Both the position numbers and the translations under genes were made by a program. This document shows positions 1 through 7,475 of a stretch of 20,098 nt of DNA, one piece after another. The DNA is from an uncultured Rhodopirellula sp. (GTDB lineage: Bacteria > Planctomycetota > Planctomycetia > Pirellulales > Pirellulaceae): positions 1 through 20,098 of the forward strand of contig CAJXTM010000004.1 in NCBI GenBank assembly GCA_913061385.1. Reading direction: 5' to 3'. How positions within the stretch are numbered: the first letter of the stretch is position 1; every line of letters begins with the position of its first letter. The notes beneath the pieces were generated by a model that was given only the letters and a program-made list of their open reading frames with translations, was not told where the DNA came from and ran no database searches.

Positions 1-48
1 CGAGATCAGCCTCGGTCTCGTGGGCTCGGAGATGTGTATAAGAGACAG
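1..48 (+). other. Sequencing adapter: P7 tail, i7 index and Nextera transposase sequence
   Basis: This is library construct, not genome. Bases 1-6 (CGAGAT) match the end of the Illumina P7 primer, 7-14 (CAGCCTCG) match a Nextera i7 index (the N710 oligo as I remember it), 15-29 match the read-2 tail, and 30-48 end in the Tn5 mosaic end AGATGTGTATAAGAGACAG. Genomic sequence begins at 49. Anything translated across this boundary is artefact. Confidence 0.97.
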
Positions 49-508
49 GTTCAGTTAGGTGTGCCCGGGCGAACGAATTGCAGAGTAGGGATGGCGTTCC
101 CCGAAGCACTCCGGTGGGTCATCAGACCTTTTGCAAGGAATGCTGCATTAATTGGAATCATTAGACAAGTTTGATCTTTGAACAAATAGGAGAATCGGTG
201 ATTTGTTGCGGTTGGAATGGGTTTTTTCGCTGAACGATTTTCCTTGAGGAGAGGATTTTCATGGATGACAAACCCAGTGAAAGTGTGGATGCCGTAGTAG
301 AAATACCAATCGATAAGTGAAGTTGCCGAGTGCGGTGCTGAATTCTCAGGTTTGCCGACGGGGGGGGGGATCCGGACAACACTTGTATTGACCACTACCT
401 CTGTTTAGGCTTTGCGGTTGCGAGGGGATGAGTTGCTGCTGTTTCTAGACGTTTGAATGCACTTGGGGGTGTACCTTGGGAATTAAGAAGGTTTCGTCCG
501 CACGTAAC
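49..508. other. Left flank without a recognisable gene
   Basis: About 460 bases before the first real gene. On the minus strand 51-395 stays open for 114 codons from a GTG, but the reading crosses a run of ten G (360-369), shows no signal peptide or known domain, and is also open in shadow frames, so I do not call it a gene. I see no convincing promoter or Shine-Dalgarno sequence ahead of the gene at 509. The G10 run is a place where the base count itself may be wrong. Confidence 0.5.
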
Positions 509-3118
509 ATGCATCTGAAGAATCTCAGGTATCTCAGGAATTGTAAGCGTCGGTTGCTTGTCGAGACGCTGGACGCGAGATGCTTGCTTGCCGGTGACTT
601 TGGTCTCGTTGACGCAGATGCGCCGCTGGCAACGAAGCCCGATGTGAATCGCGACGGTGTTGTATCGCCGGTCGACGTCTTGCAAGTGATTAACGTTTTG
701 GGCTCCCAGTCAGTTTTGGGCTCCCAGTCATATGTTCACGACAATCCACGGACAGATGCAGATCAAGACGGGGAAGTCACCGTCCAAGATGTTGACACTG
801 TTTTTAGTTCATTAGGTCAACAATCCGATTCGCGAACGGGAACGCTCAGCAACGCAGGTTTCGAGCTTAACGCAGGGTTGGCCCCGCGATTGTCCGTTGG
901 TTCCACTGCCGGGAGTATTTCACCCGTTGGCCACAATCTGAGCGGTGGCCTTTCGGGTAGCTCTCTGGGTACAGGTAGCTCTCTGGGTACAGGTAGCTCT
1001 CTGGGTACAGGTAGCTCTTCGAACACAGGCGGGGCTTTGAATCCAGGGGGCTTCACAGGTGGGCCGCCCAGCACGCTGGACTGCATGACGGTTGAGGACG
1101 CGTTGCCTGAAGGCTGTGATTGGGAGCCGCCTCAAACGGGTAGCATTGGCGACTTTGCCTGGTACGACCAGGATGGTGATGGGCTACAAGACGGTGACGA
1201 GAACGGCTTGCCGGGCGTGCATGTTCAGCTTGCTGAGTGGCAAGGCAATCAGTGGATTCCCTATGCCGACACGTTCACTGATGCAGACGGCCACTATCAT
1301 TTTGAAGATCTGAATCCAGGCGGGTATTCGGTGTCGTTTATCGCCCCGATTGATTTTGCGTTTTCGCCAAGGGGGGCTGGTTATGATGACAAGATTGATA
1401 GCGATGCAGGTCAGTACACGTTGTTTCTCAACGAGCGAGACGAACGCAAGGACATTGATGCGGGATTCATCCAGTCATTCTCGGTAGACATTGATACGGA
1501 TAGTGATAACTCCGGTCGACTGGAGCGATCGATTCTGGAAGACAAGCTTGAGCTGGAATCGCCGGGGAACATCCTGCTTTTGAATCGTGATGACGATAAC
1601 GCTGATGGAATACCTGACTACGAAAATCAGTTTGATCCCAATCATGACTTTTTTAATTTTCAGGACGACGATCTGGAAGAGGTGTCGTTGTCATTTGGTT
1701 CCAGTACAACCAGCTTGGATGGATATGGACTGGAGTTGAGTGGAACTGAGGCGTCCAGTATCGAAGTTTATGGTTCGCCCCTGAAGCATTTTGTGGGGAC
1801 AAGTTTTACGATCGGCAGTGACGATGTGCCGTCCAGTGTGTGGGTCGAGGGAGTCGAGGCAGGAGTCGCAACCTTGACTTGGACATTATTCCAGCCCGAT
1901 GGCGAACCCGTTGCATCCGATGCCGTGTTGCTCACGGTGGTGGACGGTGATCTTTCGGCTCATCGTCAGCAGACCCCCGTGTTTCGCGACTACATCATTT
2001 CACCTGAAGTCGAAGATGTCGAAGCGATTGGCATCCGTATCAACGGTGATGACGACGATGGTGACGGCGTGGCTGATGGCATGCAAAGAACTGCTGTGTC
2101 CAGTGAAGATGATTTGATGCAATTGGATACCGTTGTGTTTTCCGGTGGTCCTGGTGTTGAGTGGGTGATTGAACGCTCAAACACCCATCTTTCCGTTTGG
2201 GATGGCCCGGACAGGAATGGACCGGTTCTGGAAACCAATTTCGGACATCCAAGCAATGGGACACCACCGAATGATGCTTTGATTTTTAATGACGACGACA
2301 TCAGTCGCCAAAGCACACAGTTGTGGGTCGAGTCACCGCACTTGCCTGGCGGATTATCAACCATCTCGCTTTACGCCCGCGCAACCAATACTGGGAAAGG
2401 AAGAGTGGTTGCGGATGCCGTTAGCTACAAGCCGTTTGAAAGTATCACGATTACCTGGATGGGCGAATTCGCTGTCCCGATGGATCCTGCTGATCAATAT
2501 GATGACGGCAACAAAGATGGCATCATGGAGTGGGCTATCAATCAGTACCACGATGGCTATGACATCTATGCGTTTGATGAATCGGATTTGTATGATTTGG
2601 AATTCGACAGCATTGGGCCAGCATATGCGGAAATCAAAAATGCGATCAACAACCGTGGTGTGTCCGAGGTTGCCTTAACGGGTTACAGCCATGGTGGTGG
2701 CGTTGCCTATCACATGGGATGGCACTTAACATCCACAGATGCGGTGGAAGTGACGGATCTTGATGGTGAGGTCTACACGGTACCGCGTGAACCCGCACCT
2801 GGCATCGAAAAACCGTTTGAGATTGTGTTCACGGGATACATTGACGCTGTACGGCAAGACGGGTTTTGGCCTACTTCCTGGAAAGCAGAGACGAGGTTGC
2901 CGCCAGGTTCGCAATATCACGTCAATCAATACCAGGCTCATTTTGCACTACCTACCTTTTGGATAGGTGGGGCTCCGACCGTCAACCAGACGGAAACGCC
3001 AGCGATCATTCATAACTTTGATCGTACTGATTTGGGAGCCACGCATCAGTGGATCGATGATGAGCAGATCGTGCTTGATTGCCTGGAAGAACATTTTCAA
3101 AAACAAGTCAACAAGTGA
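509..3118 (+). CDS. Secreted dockerin/SdrD_B modular protein with serine-hydrolase-like C-terminus
   Basis: Large, very acidic extracellular protein of 869 residues from the ATG at 509; a TTG at 476 would add 11. Residue numbers here follow the 509 start. The N-terminus carries the planctomycete secretion-type motif KRRLLVETLDARCLLA (13-28). Residues about 43-104 form a type I dockerin-like pair of calcium loops (DVNRDGVVSPVDV and DADQDGEVTVQDV). Residues about 149-183 are a Gly/Ser-rich repeat linker. An SdrD_B-like module follows at about 211-320 (GDFAWYDQDGDGLQDG, DADGHYHFEDLNPGGY). More acidic, TSP3-like loops lie near 360-375 and 512-525. The last 200 residues hold a nucleophile-elbow motif GYSHGGG with Ser727 and a late His846 followed by two Asp, as in alpha/beta hydrolases. 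I infer a cell-surface or secreted esterase/lipase-like protein; the substrate is unknown. The next gene runs convergently. Confidence 0.85.
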   Translation: MHLKNLRYLRNCKRRLLVETLDARCLLAGDFGLVDADAPLATKPDVNRDGVVSPVDVLQVINVLGSQSVLGSQSYVHDNPRTDADQDGEVTVQDVDTVFSSLGQQSDSRTGTLSNAGFELNAGLAPRLSVGSTAGSISPVGHNLSGGLSGSSLGTGSSLGTGSSLGTGSSSNTGGALNPGGFTGGPPSTLDCMTVEDALPEGCDWEPPQTGSIGDFAWYDQDGDGLQDGDENGLPGVHVQLAEWQGNQWIPYADTFTDADGHYHFEDLNPGGYSVSFIAPIDFAFSPRGAGYDDKIDSDAGQYTLFLNERDERKDIDAGFIQSFSVDIDTDSDNSGRLERSILEDKLELESPGNILLLNRDDDNADGIPDYENQFDPNHDFFNFQDDDLEEVSLSFGSSTTSLDGYGLELSGTEASSIEVYGSPLKHFVGTSFTIGSDDVPSSVWVEGVEAGVATLTWTLFQPDGEPVASDAVLLTVVDGDLSAHRQQTPVFRDYIISPEVEDVEAIGIRINGDDDDGDGVADGMQRTAVSSEDDLMQLDTVVFSGGPGVEWVIERSNTHLSVWDGPDRNGPVLETNFGHPSNGTPPNDALIFNDDDISRQSTQLWVESPHLPGGLSTISLYARATNTGKGRVVADAVSYKPFESITITWMGEFAVPMDPADQYDDGNKDGIMEWAINQYHDGYDIYAFDESDLYDLEFDSIGPAYAEIKNAINNRGVSEVALTGYSHGGGVAYHMGWHLTSTDAVEVTDLDGEVYTVPREPAPGIEKPFEIVFTGYIDAVRQDGFWPTSWKAETRLPPGSQYHVNQYQAHFALPTFWIGGAPTVNQTETPAIIHNFDRTDLGATHQWIDDEQIVLDCLEEHFQKQVNK
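695..730 (+). repeat. 18-bp perfect tandem duplication in the dockerin-like region
   Basis: The unit GTTTTGGGCTCCCAGTCA occurs twice back to back (695-712, 713-730), duplicating the hexapeptide VLGSQS in frame. It lengthens the link between the two calcium loops of the dockerin-like domain. Confidence 0.95.
956..1018 (+). repeat. 18-bp tandem repeat, three full copies plus half a copy
   Basis: The unit GGTAGCTCTCTGGGTACA is repeated exactly at 956-973, 974-991 and 992-1009, then partly at 1010-1018. It encodes a GSSLGT hexapeptide array that forms a flexible linker between the dockerin-like and SdrD_B-like parts. The period is a multiple of three, so copy-number change keeps the frame. Confidence 0.95.
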
Positions 3119-3151
3119 CCCGTGCTGTGGGCCTTGACTTGTACCTTCGCT

Positions 3152-3207
3152 GAGCAGAGTGAATGCTCGCTCGCTGTCTGCGTGCCCGAAAAAAGCTGTG
3201 CAGCGAG
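3152..3207. terminator. Hairpins between convergent genes
   Basis: The 89-base gap between two converging genes contains GAGCA/TGCTC (3152-3156 with 3164-3168) and CTCGCTG/CAGCGAG (3170-3176 with 3201-3207). An A6 run at 3189-3194 reads as T6 on the minus strand but sits inside the loop of the second stem. This is compatible with bidirectional termination, but neither hairpin is a classic stem plus U-tract. Confidence 0.3.
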
Positions 3208-4044
3208 TCAATGCGTCATGGCGTAGGTGACGATGTTGATTCCGAGCGGATAAGAGACGCGAACGGAGTACTCTTTGAAGTACTCTGGTGATTCGCCTTC
3301 GCGTTCCCAGCCATCGCCGATGTCGTTGTTGTGGCATAGCAGTGACATCAGGCGGTTTGAGTCGTCAAAGAAACCCCAGAAGTGCGGAGCCTCATCGCCT
3401 TCTGGATCACCGTGCCAGTATTCGAACGTCTGACCACGTTGCCATGCGCGAATACTGGGGACTTGTGGTACGCCTTTGAGGTCGTAAACGAGATGAAAGA
3501 TTTCGTGTTCTGGCCCAAGTTCCCTGGGCTCGCGATCCGGAAACACTCGTTTCATTTCCGAGTATACGTGCCGCCAACCACCCGGTGCCCAAAAGTCGTC
3601 CGCCATCATGAATCCACCGTTAAGCAGGTAGTTTCGTAATGCTTCTGCGTCTTGCCGGCTTAGAACCATCTCGTTCACGTTCGACATGAAAATGAAAGGA
3701 TAGTCGCACAGATCGGGATCAGTGAATCGGAGCACCTTGCCGTTAGGATCCACTTTCATTGACGTCAGTTCCTGTAATCGCGCAGAAAAATTCCAGTCGC
3801 AGTCAGGGAAGTCATTGTCCCATTGTCGCCCCGGACGGTATTGCAAGGAATCGTATTGAATCCGTGCGAAGGTAAAGACATCCTCTTCAAAACCTTTGTC
3901 GAGTGTCCACGTAGGGTAGTCGTTGCGTTTGGCAACCGGGCCACGCCCACCCATGAACCCACGCTGGAATTGCGCAGCACTGATCACTGCAAACAGTGAG
4001 AATGAAATTCCGAGGACGCTCAGGAATGCTTTGTGTCTTATCAA
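3208..4044 (-). CDS. Secreted DUF4159 domain protein
   Basis: 278 residues. A hydrophobic signal segment (about 6-23, ending ISA-AQ) is followed by a DUF4159 domain over about 55-275. Visible family-type stretches include FTFARIQY (58-65), LQELTSMKVDPNG (90-102), DYPFIFM (114-120), a GGFMMADDFW turn (143-152) and an EHEIFHLVYDL segment (179-189). In other bacteria DUF4159 proteins often sit beside MoxR-ATPase/von Willebrand gene sets and have a class I amidotransferase-like fold; the function is not settled. Here it is third in a sulfatase operon with no MoxR gene visible. It starts at a TTG that shares four bases (TTGA) with the stop of the upstream gene, preceded by AGG six bases away, which points to translational coupling. 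Confidence 0.88.
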   Translation of the reverse strand: MIRHKAFLSVLGISFSLFAVISAAQFQRGFMGGRGPVAKRNDYPTWTLDKGFEEDVFTFARIQYDSLQYRPGRQWDNDFPDCDWNFSARLQELTSMKVDPNGKVLRFTDPDLCDYPFIFMSNVNEMVLSRQDAEALRNYLLNGGFMMADDFWAPGGWRHVYSEMKRVFPDREPRELGPEHEIFHLVYDLKGVPQVPSIRAWQRGQTFEYWHGDPEGDEAPHFWGFFDDSNRLMSLLCHNNDIGDGWEREGESPEYFKEYSVRVSYPLGINIVTYAMTH

Positions 4045-4346
4045 GAGGAACCTGACATTTTAGGCTTGGGGTGCTCTTTGCGCAATGTCCAGTGAAGGCC
4101 AATCGCTGGTAGCAGCAAGAATATGAATACTAAGATTTTCATGTCCACAAGAACGCGAAACGTCATAGCATTGTAAGTCAATCGATCCATCGGGATGATG
4201 GCATTGTGGAGAGGAGAAATCTGATCAGTCATGAATACGATTGGCAGGCTCAGGGTGAGGAGTGCAAAGCCCAGCAAACTGGCGCGGTACAGGGATTTGA
4301 CGATAATCCAAAGTGTGTCGTATTGTTTATCCTCAATCCTGCTCAT
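4041..4346 (-). CDS. Small inner-membrane protein, two predicted helices
   Basis: 101 residues starting at ATG (4344-4346). Two hydrophobic segments are visible at about 20-39 (YRASLLGFALLTLSLPIVFM) and 66-87, separated by a roughly 25-residue loop. The tail is basic and Pro/Lys-rich (LRKEHPKPKMSGSS), suggesting both ends face the cytoplasm. I do not recognise a named family. It lies 40 bases downstream of the EF-hand sulfatase and overlaps the DUF4159 gene by four bases, so it is very probably co-transcribed and may be a membrane partner of the DUF4159 protein. That role is inference from context alone. Confidence 0.75.
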   Translation of the reverse strand: MSRIEDKQYDTLWIIVKSLYRASLLGFALLTLSLPIVFMTDQISPLHNAIIPMDRLTYNAMTFRVLVDMKILVFIFLLLPAIGLHWTLRKEHPKPKMSGSS

Positions 4347-4386
4347 GATTTTACCAAGGGAATATTGGAAGCGGAAAACAGATTCA

Positions 4387-6282
4387 TTACTTTGCTGGGT
4401 CTTGCATTTCTTTCAGTGTTAGGCGTTGGTCGTTGTTGGCGTCTCTTGATCGAAACATCTTCGTCAGAGCGGACACATTGCGATTGGTGGGATCACCAAT
4501 GAATTCTTTCAGCGTGACGAAACCATCCTGATTTTGGTCACGCCGTTGGAATAGTTTGACGGGGTCCCGCTGAGTCCGGTTGTTCTTTCGCATCGCATCC
4601 TTCGGATTCCCCAAACGCTGCGGACCGGCTTTGCGGGGGGACTGAGCAGAGCTGGATGTTTTTGCTGCGACTGGGGCAACTGTCGGACCACCCGGTGTCA
4701 CGACTGCTGCTGGATAGGGTGTCGCGACTGGGTTTTCGTAAGGGATCAGATAACGAGGGTCCGGTTTGACGTCTGCAGAAGCACCGCCGAGTGCACTGAC
4801 CATGTTTTTGCCGCGTTTCTCCGGATCATAGCGGGCTGCTGCCGGTAGTGAGTCGACCCACTTATCGAGCTTCTCTGTTAGTGTCTTAACAAGCTTTGGC
4901 TTCTGGTAGGCCAGGTTCGTCAGTTCGGCGGGATCTTCTGCGATATTGAACAGTACGGTTGTGTCATCTTTTCGCCACAGTTTCCAGTCACCTTCACGGA
5001 CTGCCTGCCCGGTGTAGAAGTCCCAGTACATGGGTTGGCTGCGGCTAAGCTTGGCGGTACCACCAGTCAAGCGAGGCATCAAATCAATGCCATCGAATTC
5101 GGGAGGGATCTGGCCTCCGCCCAAGCCAACGGTGGTCGCAGTGAAGTCAAGTGTTGTGACCATTTCATCGATCACTTGGCCAGGCTGTATTTTCCCTTTC
5201 CAGTAAGCAAACATGGGGACGCGGATACCGCCTTCATGCAACCAGCCTTTCATGCCTCGCATAGGGACGTTGTTGGATCCGTTCCAGCTGCCAATGGGGC
5301 TGTTGTGGGTTTGCTTTCCCGGTGCGCCATTGTCCCCGGCAAAGAGGATCAATGTGTTTTCCTCAATCCCATTCTTTCGCAGGGTTTGAACGAGACCACC
5401 GACGGCATCATCCATTGCTTTGAGTAATGCCAAACCCTGCCGCCGGATATCGTTCTGCGCGTCGTTGTAGTGTGGGTAAGTCTGTTTCGGAAAGTCTTGA
5501 TAATACGGGTCGCTTTTCCTGATCATTGGCACGTGTGGTCCGTAGATGGGGAAATACAGAAAGAACGGCTTGGTTTTGTTGCGAGTGACGAAAGCCTCGG
5601 CAAACTTGCCCTGCAGGATGACTCGATTTTGCAGCTCTTTCGGCCACGTTGACTTTTTTTGGTGGGGAACCAAGTTGCCTTTGAGATCAAGGTTGGTGCT
5701 TCCCGCTGTCATCGCACCCACCCAGTACTCGTCAAAGCCGCGACTGCGAGGATCGTACTGTTTGGTTGGGTCATCATTGGGGCCGCAATGCCATTTTCCA
5801 GAGAAACCAGTGACGTAGCCGAGTGCCTTCATGCGATCTGCGATCGTGAGCAGTGGCTTGCCAGCCATGTCCGTTCTTTCGGGGTACACTCGCGGCAGGG
5901 TGCCGATACCTGCACCTGCATCCATTTTGTTGTCTGCGAATCCAAACTCGTTTTGAATGCGACCGGCCATCAAGCCACAGCGTGATGGACGACATTGCGG
6001 TGCAGAACTGTAGCCAGCCCTCATCAAAGCACCGCCCTTGGCCAAAGTATCCATGTTGGGAGTGTCGACATTGCCGTCGATCCCGTGAATGCCAAGGTCT
6101 GTGTAGCCATGATCATCTGAATAAATGATGATGACATTGGGTTTGGTGGCTACTTTTTTACCACTGGCAACTGGTGAAAACGAGACGATTAATGCTGCCG
6201 TTATGCATGCTAGAAAAAAACGATTCACTCGGTTTCTCGCTCTTTGGTTCACTGAGATATTGTTGGCCGCTCGTTCGGACAA
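4387..6282 (-). CDS. Type I (formylglycine) sulfatase with C-terminal EF-hand pair
   Basis: Secreted sulfatase that would hydrolyse sulfate esters, probably on polysaccharides. It has 631 residues from a TTG at 6282. An in-frame GTG at 6228 (residue 19) gives a cleaner signal peptide (VNRFFLACITAALIVSF) and may be the true start. Visible features are the metal-binding DDHGY (D56, D57), the formylglycine motif CRPSR (97-101, Cys97 modified), KWH at 163-165 and FAGDNG with D317/N318. After the sulfatase fold come a Pro/Ala-rich linker (about 515-560) and two EF-hand loops: DQNQDGFVTLKE (582-593) and DANNDQRLTLKE (614-625). The second loop has Gln where Gly is usual at position six, so it may bind calcium poorly. 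First gene of a three-gene unit. The maturase (formylglycine-generating enzyme) is not in the window, and the substrate cannot be read from sequence. Confidence 0.93.
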   Translation of the reverse strand: MSERAANNISVNQRARNRVNRFFLACITAALIVSFSPVASGKKVATKPNVIIIYSDDHGYTDLGIHGIDGNVDTPNMDTLAKGGALMRAGYSSAPQCRPSRCGLMAGRIQNEFGFADNKMDAGAGIGTLPRVYPERTDMAGKPLLTIADRMKALGYVTGFSGKWHCGPNDDPTKQYDPRSRGFDEYWVGAMTAGSTNLDLKGNLVPHQKKSTWPKELQNRVILQGKFAEAFVTRNKTKPFFLYFPIYGPHVPMIRKSDPYYQDFPKQTYPHYNDAQNDIRRQGLALLKAMDDAVGGLVQTLRKNGIEENTLILFAGDNGAPGKQTHNSPIGSWNGSNNVPMRGMKGWLHEGGIRVPMFAYWKGKIQPGQVIDEMVTTLDFTATTVGLGGGQIPPEFDGIDLMPRLTGGTAKLSRSQPMYWDFYTGQAVREGDWKLWRKDDTTVLFNIAEDPAELTNLAYQKPKLVKTLTEKLDKWVDSLPAAARYDPEKRGKNMVSALGGASADVKPDPRYLIPYENPVATPYPAAVVTPGGPTVAPVAAKTSSSAQSPRKAGPQRLGNPKDAMRKNNRTQRDPVKLFQRRDQNQDGFVTLKEFIGDPTNRNVSALTKMFRSRDANNDQRLTLKEMQDPAK

Positions 6283-6578
6283 CCATTGTGGTTAGTAGGG
6301 CTGGACTCCTTATGCGTGGAAATCCAATGCCTCGTCTCACCTGCGTCTGGGGCCCGACACGCCGTCAAGTGTGGCACCGTTTCACTCTCCAGCTTTTCTG
6401 ATTTGGGGAGCGCAGTATCAATACGTGGTGCATTGTAACTGTTGCATTCGCTGCACAAGTTCACGCTACCGTTTACCGCAGAATCTGACAGGAAAAATTA
6501 AAATGGGTGGAGGCAAAATGGTACTGGCGGTTACATTACTCGGAACGCGGTGGTTGAGGCTCGGTTCGAGACGTATAA

Positions 6579-6643
6579 TTTTGGCTGGCGATTTTGGCTG
6601 GCGATTTTGGCTGGCGATTTTGGCTGGCGATTTTGCTGAGCGA
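6579..6643 (+). repeat. 13-bp tandem repeat, four exact copies plus one degenerate
   Basis: TTTTGGCTGGCGA is repeated exactly at 6579-6591, 6592-6604, 6605-6617 and 6618-6630, followed by a degenerate fifth copy TTTTGCTGAGCGA (6631-6643). It is non-coding and lies about 100 bases upstream of the next start codon. It could be slippage or an array of binding sites; the sequence does not decide. Confidence 0.95.
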
Positions 6644-6734
6644 AAGATGAGCGAGATGAATTAAACTAGGTGGAAGCGTCAATTGAGGTTAACGCGTCCA
6701 GCGAGGTTAACGCTACTACCTGCATTACCCCCGC

Positions 6735-6738
6735 GAGG
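6735..6738 (+). promoter_or_regulatory. Shine-Dalgarno site for the gene at 6746
   Basis: GAGG lies seven bases before the ATG at 6746. It favours that start over the upstream TTG at 6683, which would put 21 arginine- and proline-rich residues ahead of the signal peptide. Confidence 0.6.
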
Positions 6739-6745
6739 TTTTCGA

Positions 6746-7444
6746 ATGAGTCGAAGTCTGAAGATGAACACTTCTGTATCGTTTTGTATGGTCGTTTTGA
6801 TTGCTATACCCTGTTTCGCAGGCGATGAACTCGCAGAAGCATTGGTTGACGATTTCAGCGATGCAAAATTCATCGGACGGCAGGCCGAACGTGGGGCATG
6901 GAAGTTTCAAGATGGAATGGCAAGCTGTGTGGCTGACCCTGTTTTGTACAAGCAGTTTAAGAATCACGGACCGATTCTAAAGTGGCCTCGGGAATTCGTG
7001 GGAGCCAAAATTCAGTTTGAAATGAAGGCCAAGGATTGTCAACGCGTTGTATTGACACTTAATGGTGACGGTCACATCTTTCGAGTCACGCTGGCCGACG
7101 AACGCCCCGATGCACCCGCGGGCATGTCAAAGGTTCCTACTCGCCTGATTGCGTGGGCTAACAAGTCTTCAAAGCAAAACAAGGGAGACACGATCAAGCC
7201 CAAGGGAATGCCCGACCTGTCCGTGGTCAATGATGAGTGGGTGACAGTCAAGCTTGCTGTGAAAGGAACGCAGGCCGTGGTAGGCATTGGCGATTTTCAA
7301 ACTGCAATCAGTCATGCAGCACTCGCTCGTGAAAAGAGCATGGTCATGCTTACTTTCGCTCATGGTGAGATTTCAGTTCGTAATTTTACTTTCTCACCTG
7401 CTTATGGTCCGGTTCCCAAGTCTGTAACGCCAGCGAAACGCTAA
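6746..7444 (+). CDS. Secreted DUF1080/concanavalin-like beta-sandwich protein
   Basis: 232 residues from ATG 6746 (another ATG at 6764 is possible). A signal peptide (MNTSVSFCMVVLIAIPCFAG) is followed by a single domain with the alternating strands of concanavalin/LamG or DUF1080-like folds: an early DDFSDA segment, GAWKFQDGMASC, WPREFVGAKIQFEMKA, a VVLTLNGDGHIFRVTL strand pair, NDEWVTVKLAVKG, and a closing GEISVRNFTFSPA. In planctomycetes such domains occur in glycoside-hydrolase-like or carbohydrate-binding periplasmic proteins. No catalytic residues can be assigned, so binding rather than catalysis is equally possible. It is transcribed away from the sulfatase operon and ends just before a hairpin. 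Confidence 0.85.
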   Translation: MSRSLKMNTSVSFCMVVLIAIPCFAGDELAEALVDDFSDAKFIGRQAERGAWKFQDGMASCVADPVLYKQFKNHGPILKWPREFVGAKIQFEMKAKDCQRVVLTLNGDGHIFRVTLADERPDAPAGMSKVPTRLIAWANKSSKQNKGDTIKPKGMPDLSVVNDEWVTVKLAVKGTQAVVGIGDFQTAISHAALAREKSMVMLTFAHGEISVRNFTFSPAYGPVPKSVTPAKR

Positions 7445-7457
7445 ACCAAGTTGAGGT

Positions 7458-7475
7458 CAGCCAGCTTTCTGGCTG
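7458..7475 (+). terminator. Stem-loop just after the beta-sandwich gene
   Basis: CAGCCAG (7458-7464), a CTTT loop and CTGGCTG (7469-7475) form a perfect 7-bp stem 14 bases after the TAA stop. There is no run of T after it, so it may be a processing/stability element or an imperfect terminator separating this gene from the esterase 310 bases further on. Confidence 0.5.

Larger units (their letters stand above)
6283..6745. other. Divergent intergenic region between sulfatase and beta-sandwich genes
   Basis: About 460 bases that must hold the promoters for both the minus-strand sulfatase operon and the plus-strand gene at 6746. Apart from the 13-bp tandem repeat and the two-copy GAGGTTAACGC (6685-6695 and 6703-6713, 18-base spacing) I see no coding potential I trust and no clear -35/-10 pair. 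Confidence 0.5.

Noticed and set aside
51..395. Minus-strand open reading of 114 codons at the left edge
   Set aside because: GTG start, crosses a G10 run, no recognised domain or signal peptide, and lies against the adapter border.
6555..6575. GGTTCGAG resembling a tRNA T-loop
   Set aside because: No acceptor, D or anticodon arm can be paired around it.
6579..6643. CRISPR-like array
   Set aside because: Units are directly adjacent 13-mers with no spacers and there are no cas genes, so it is a simple tandem repeat.
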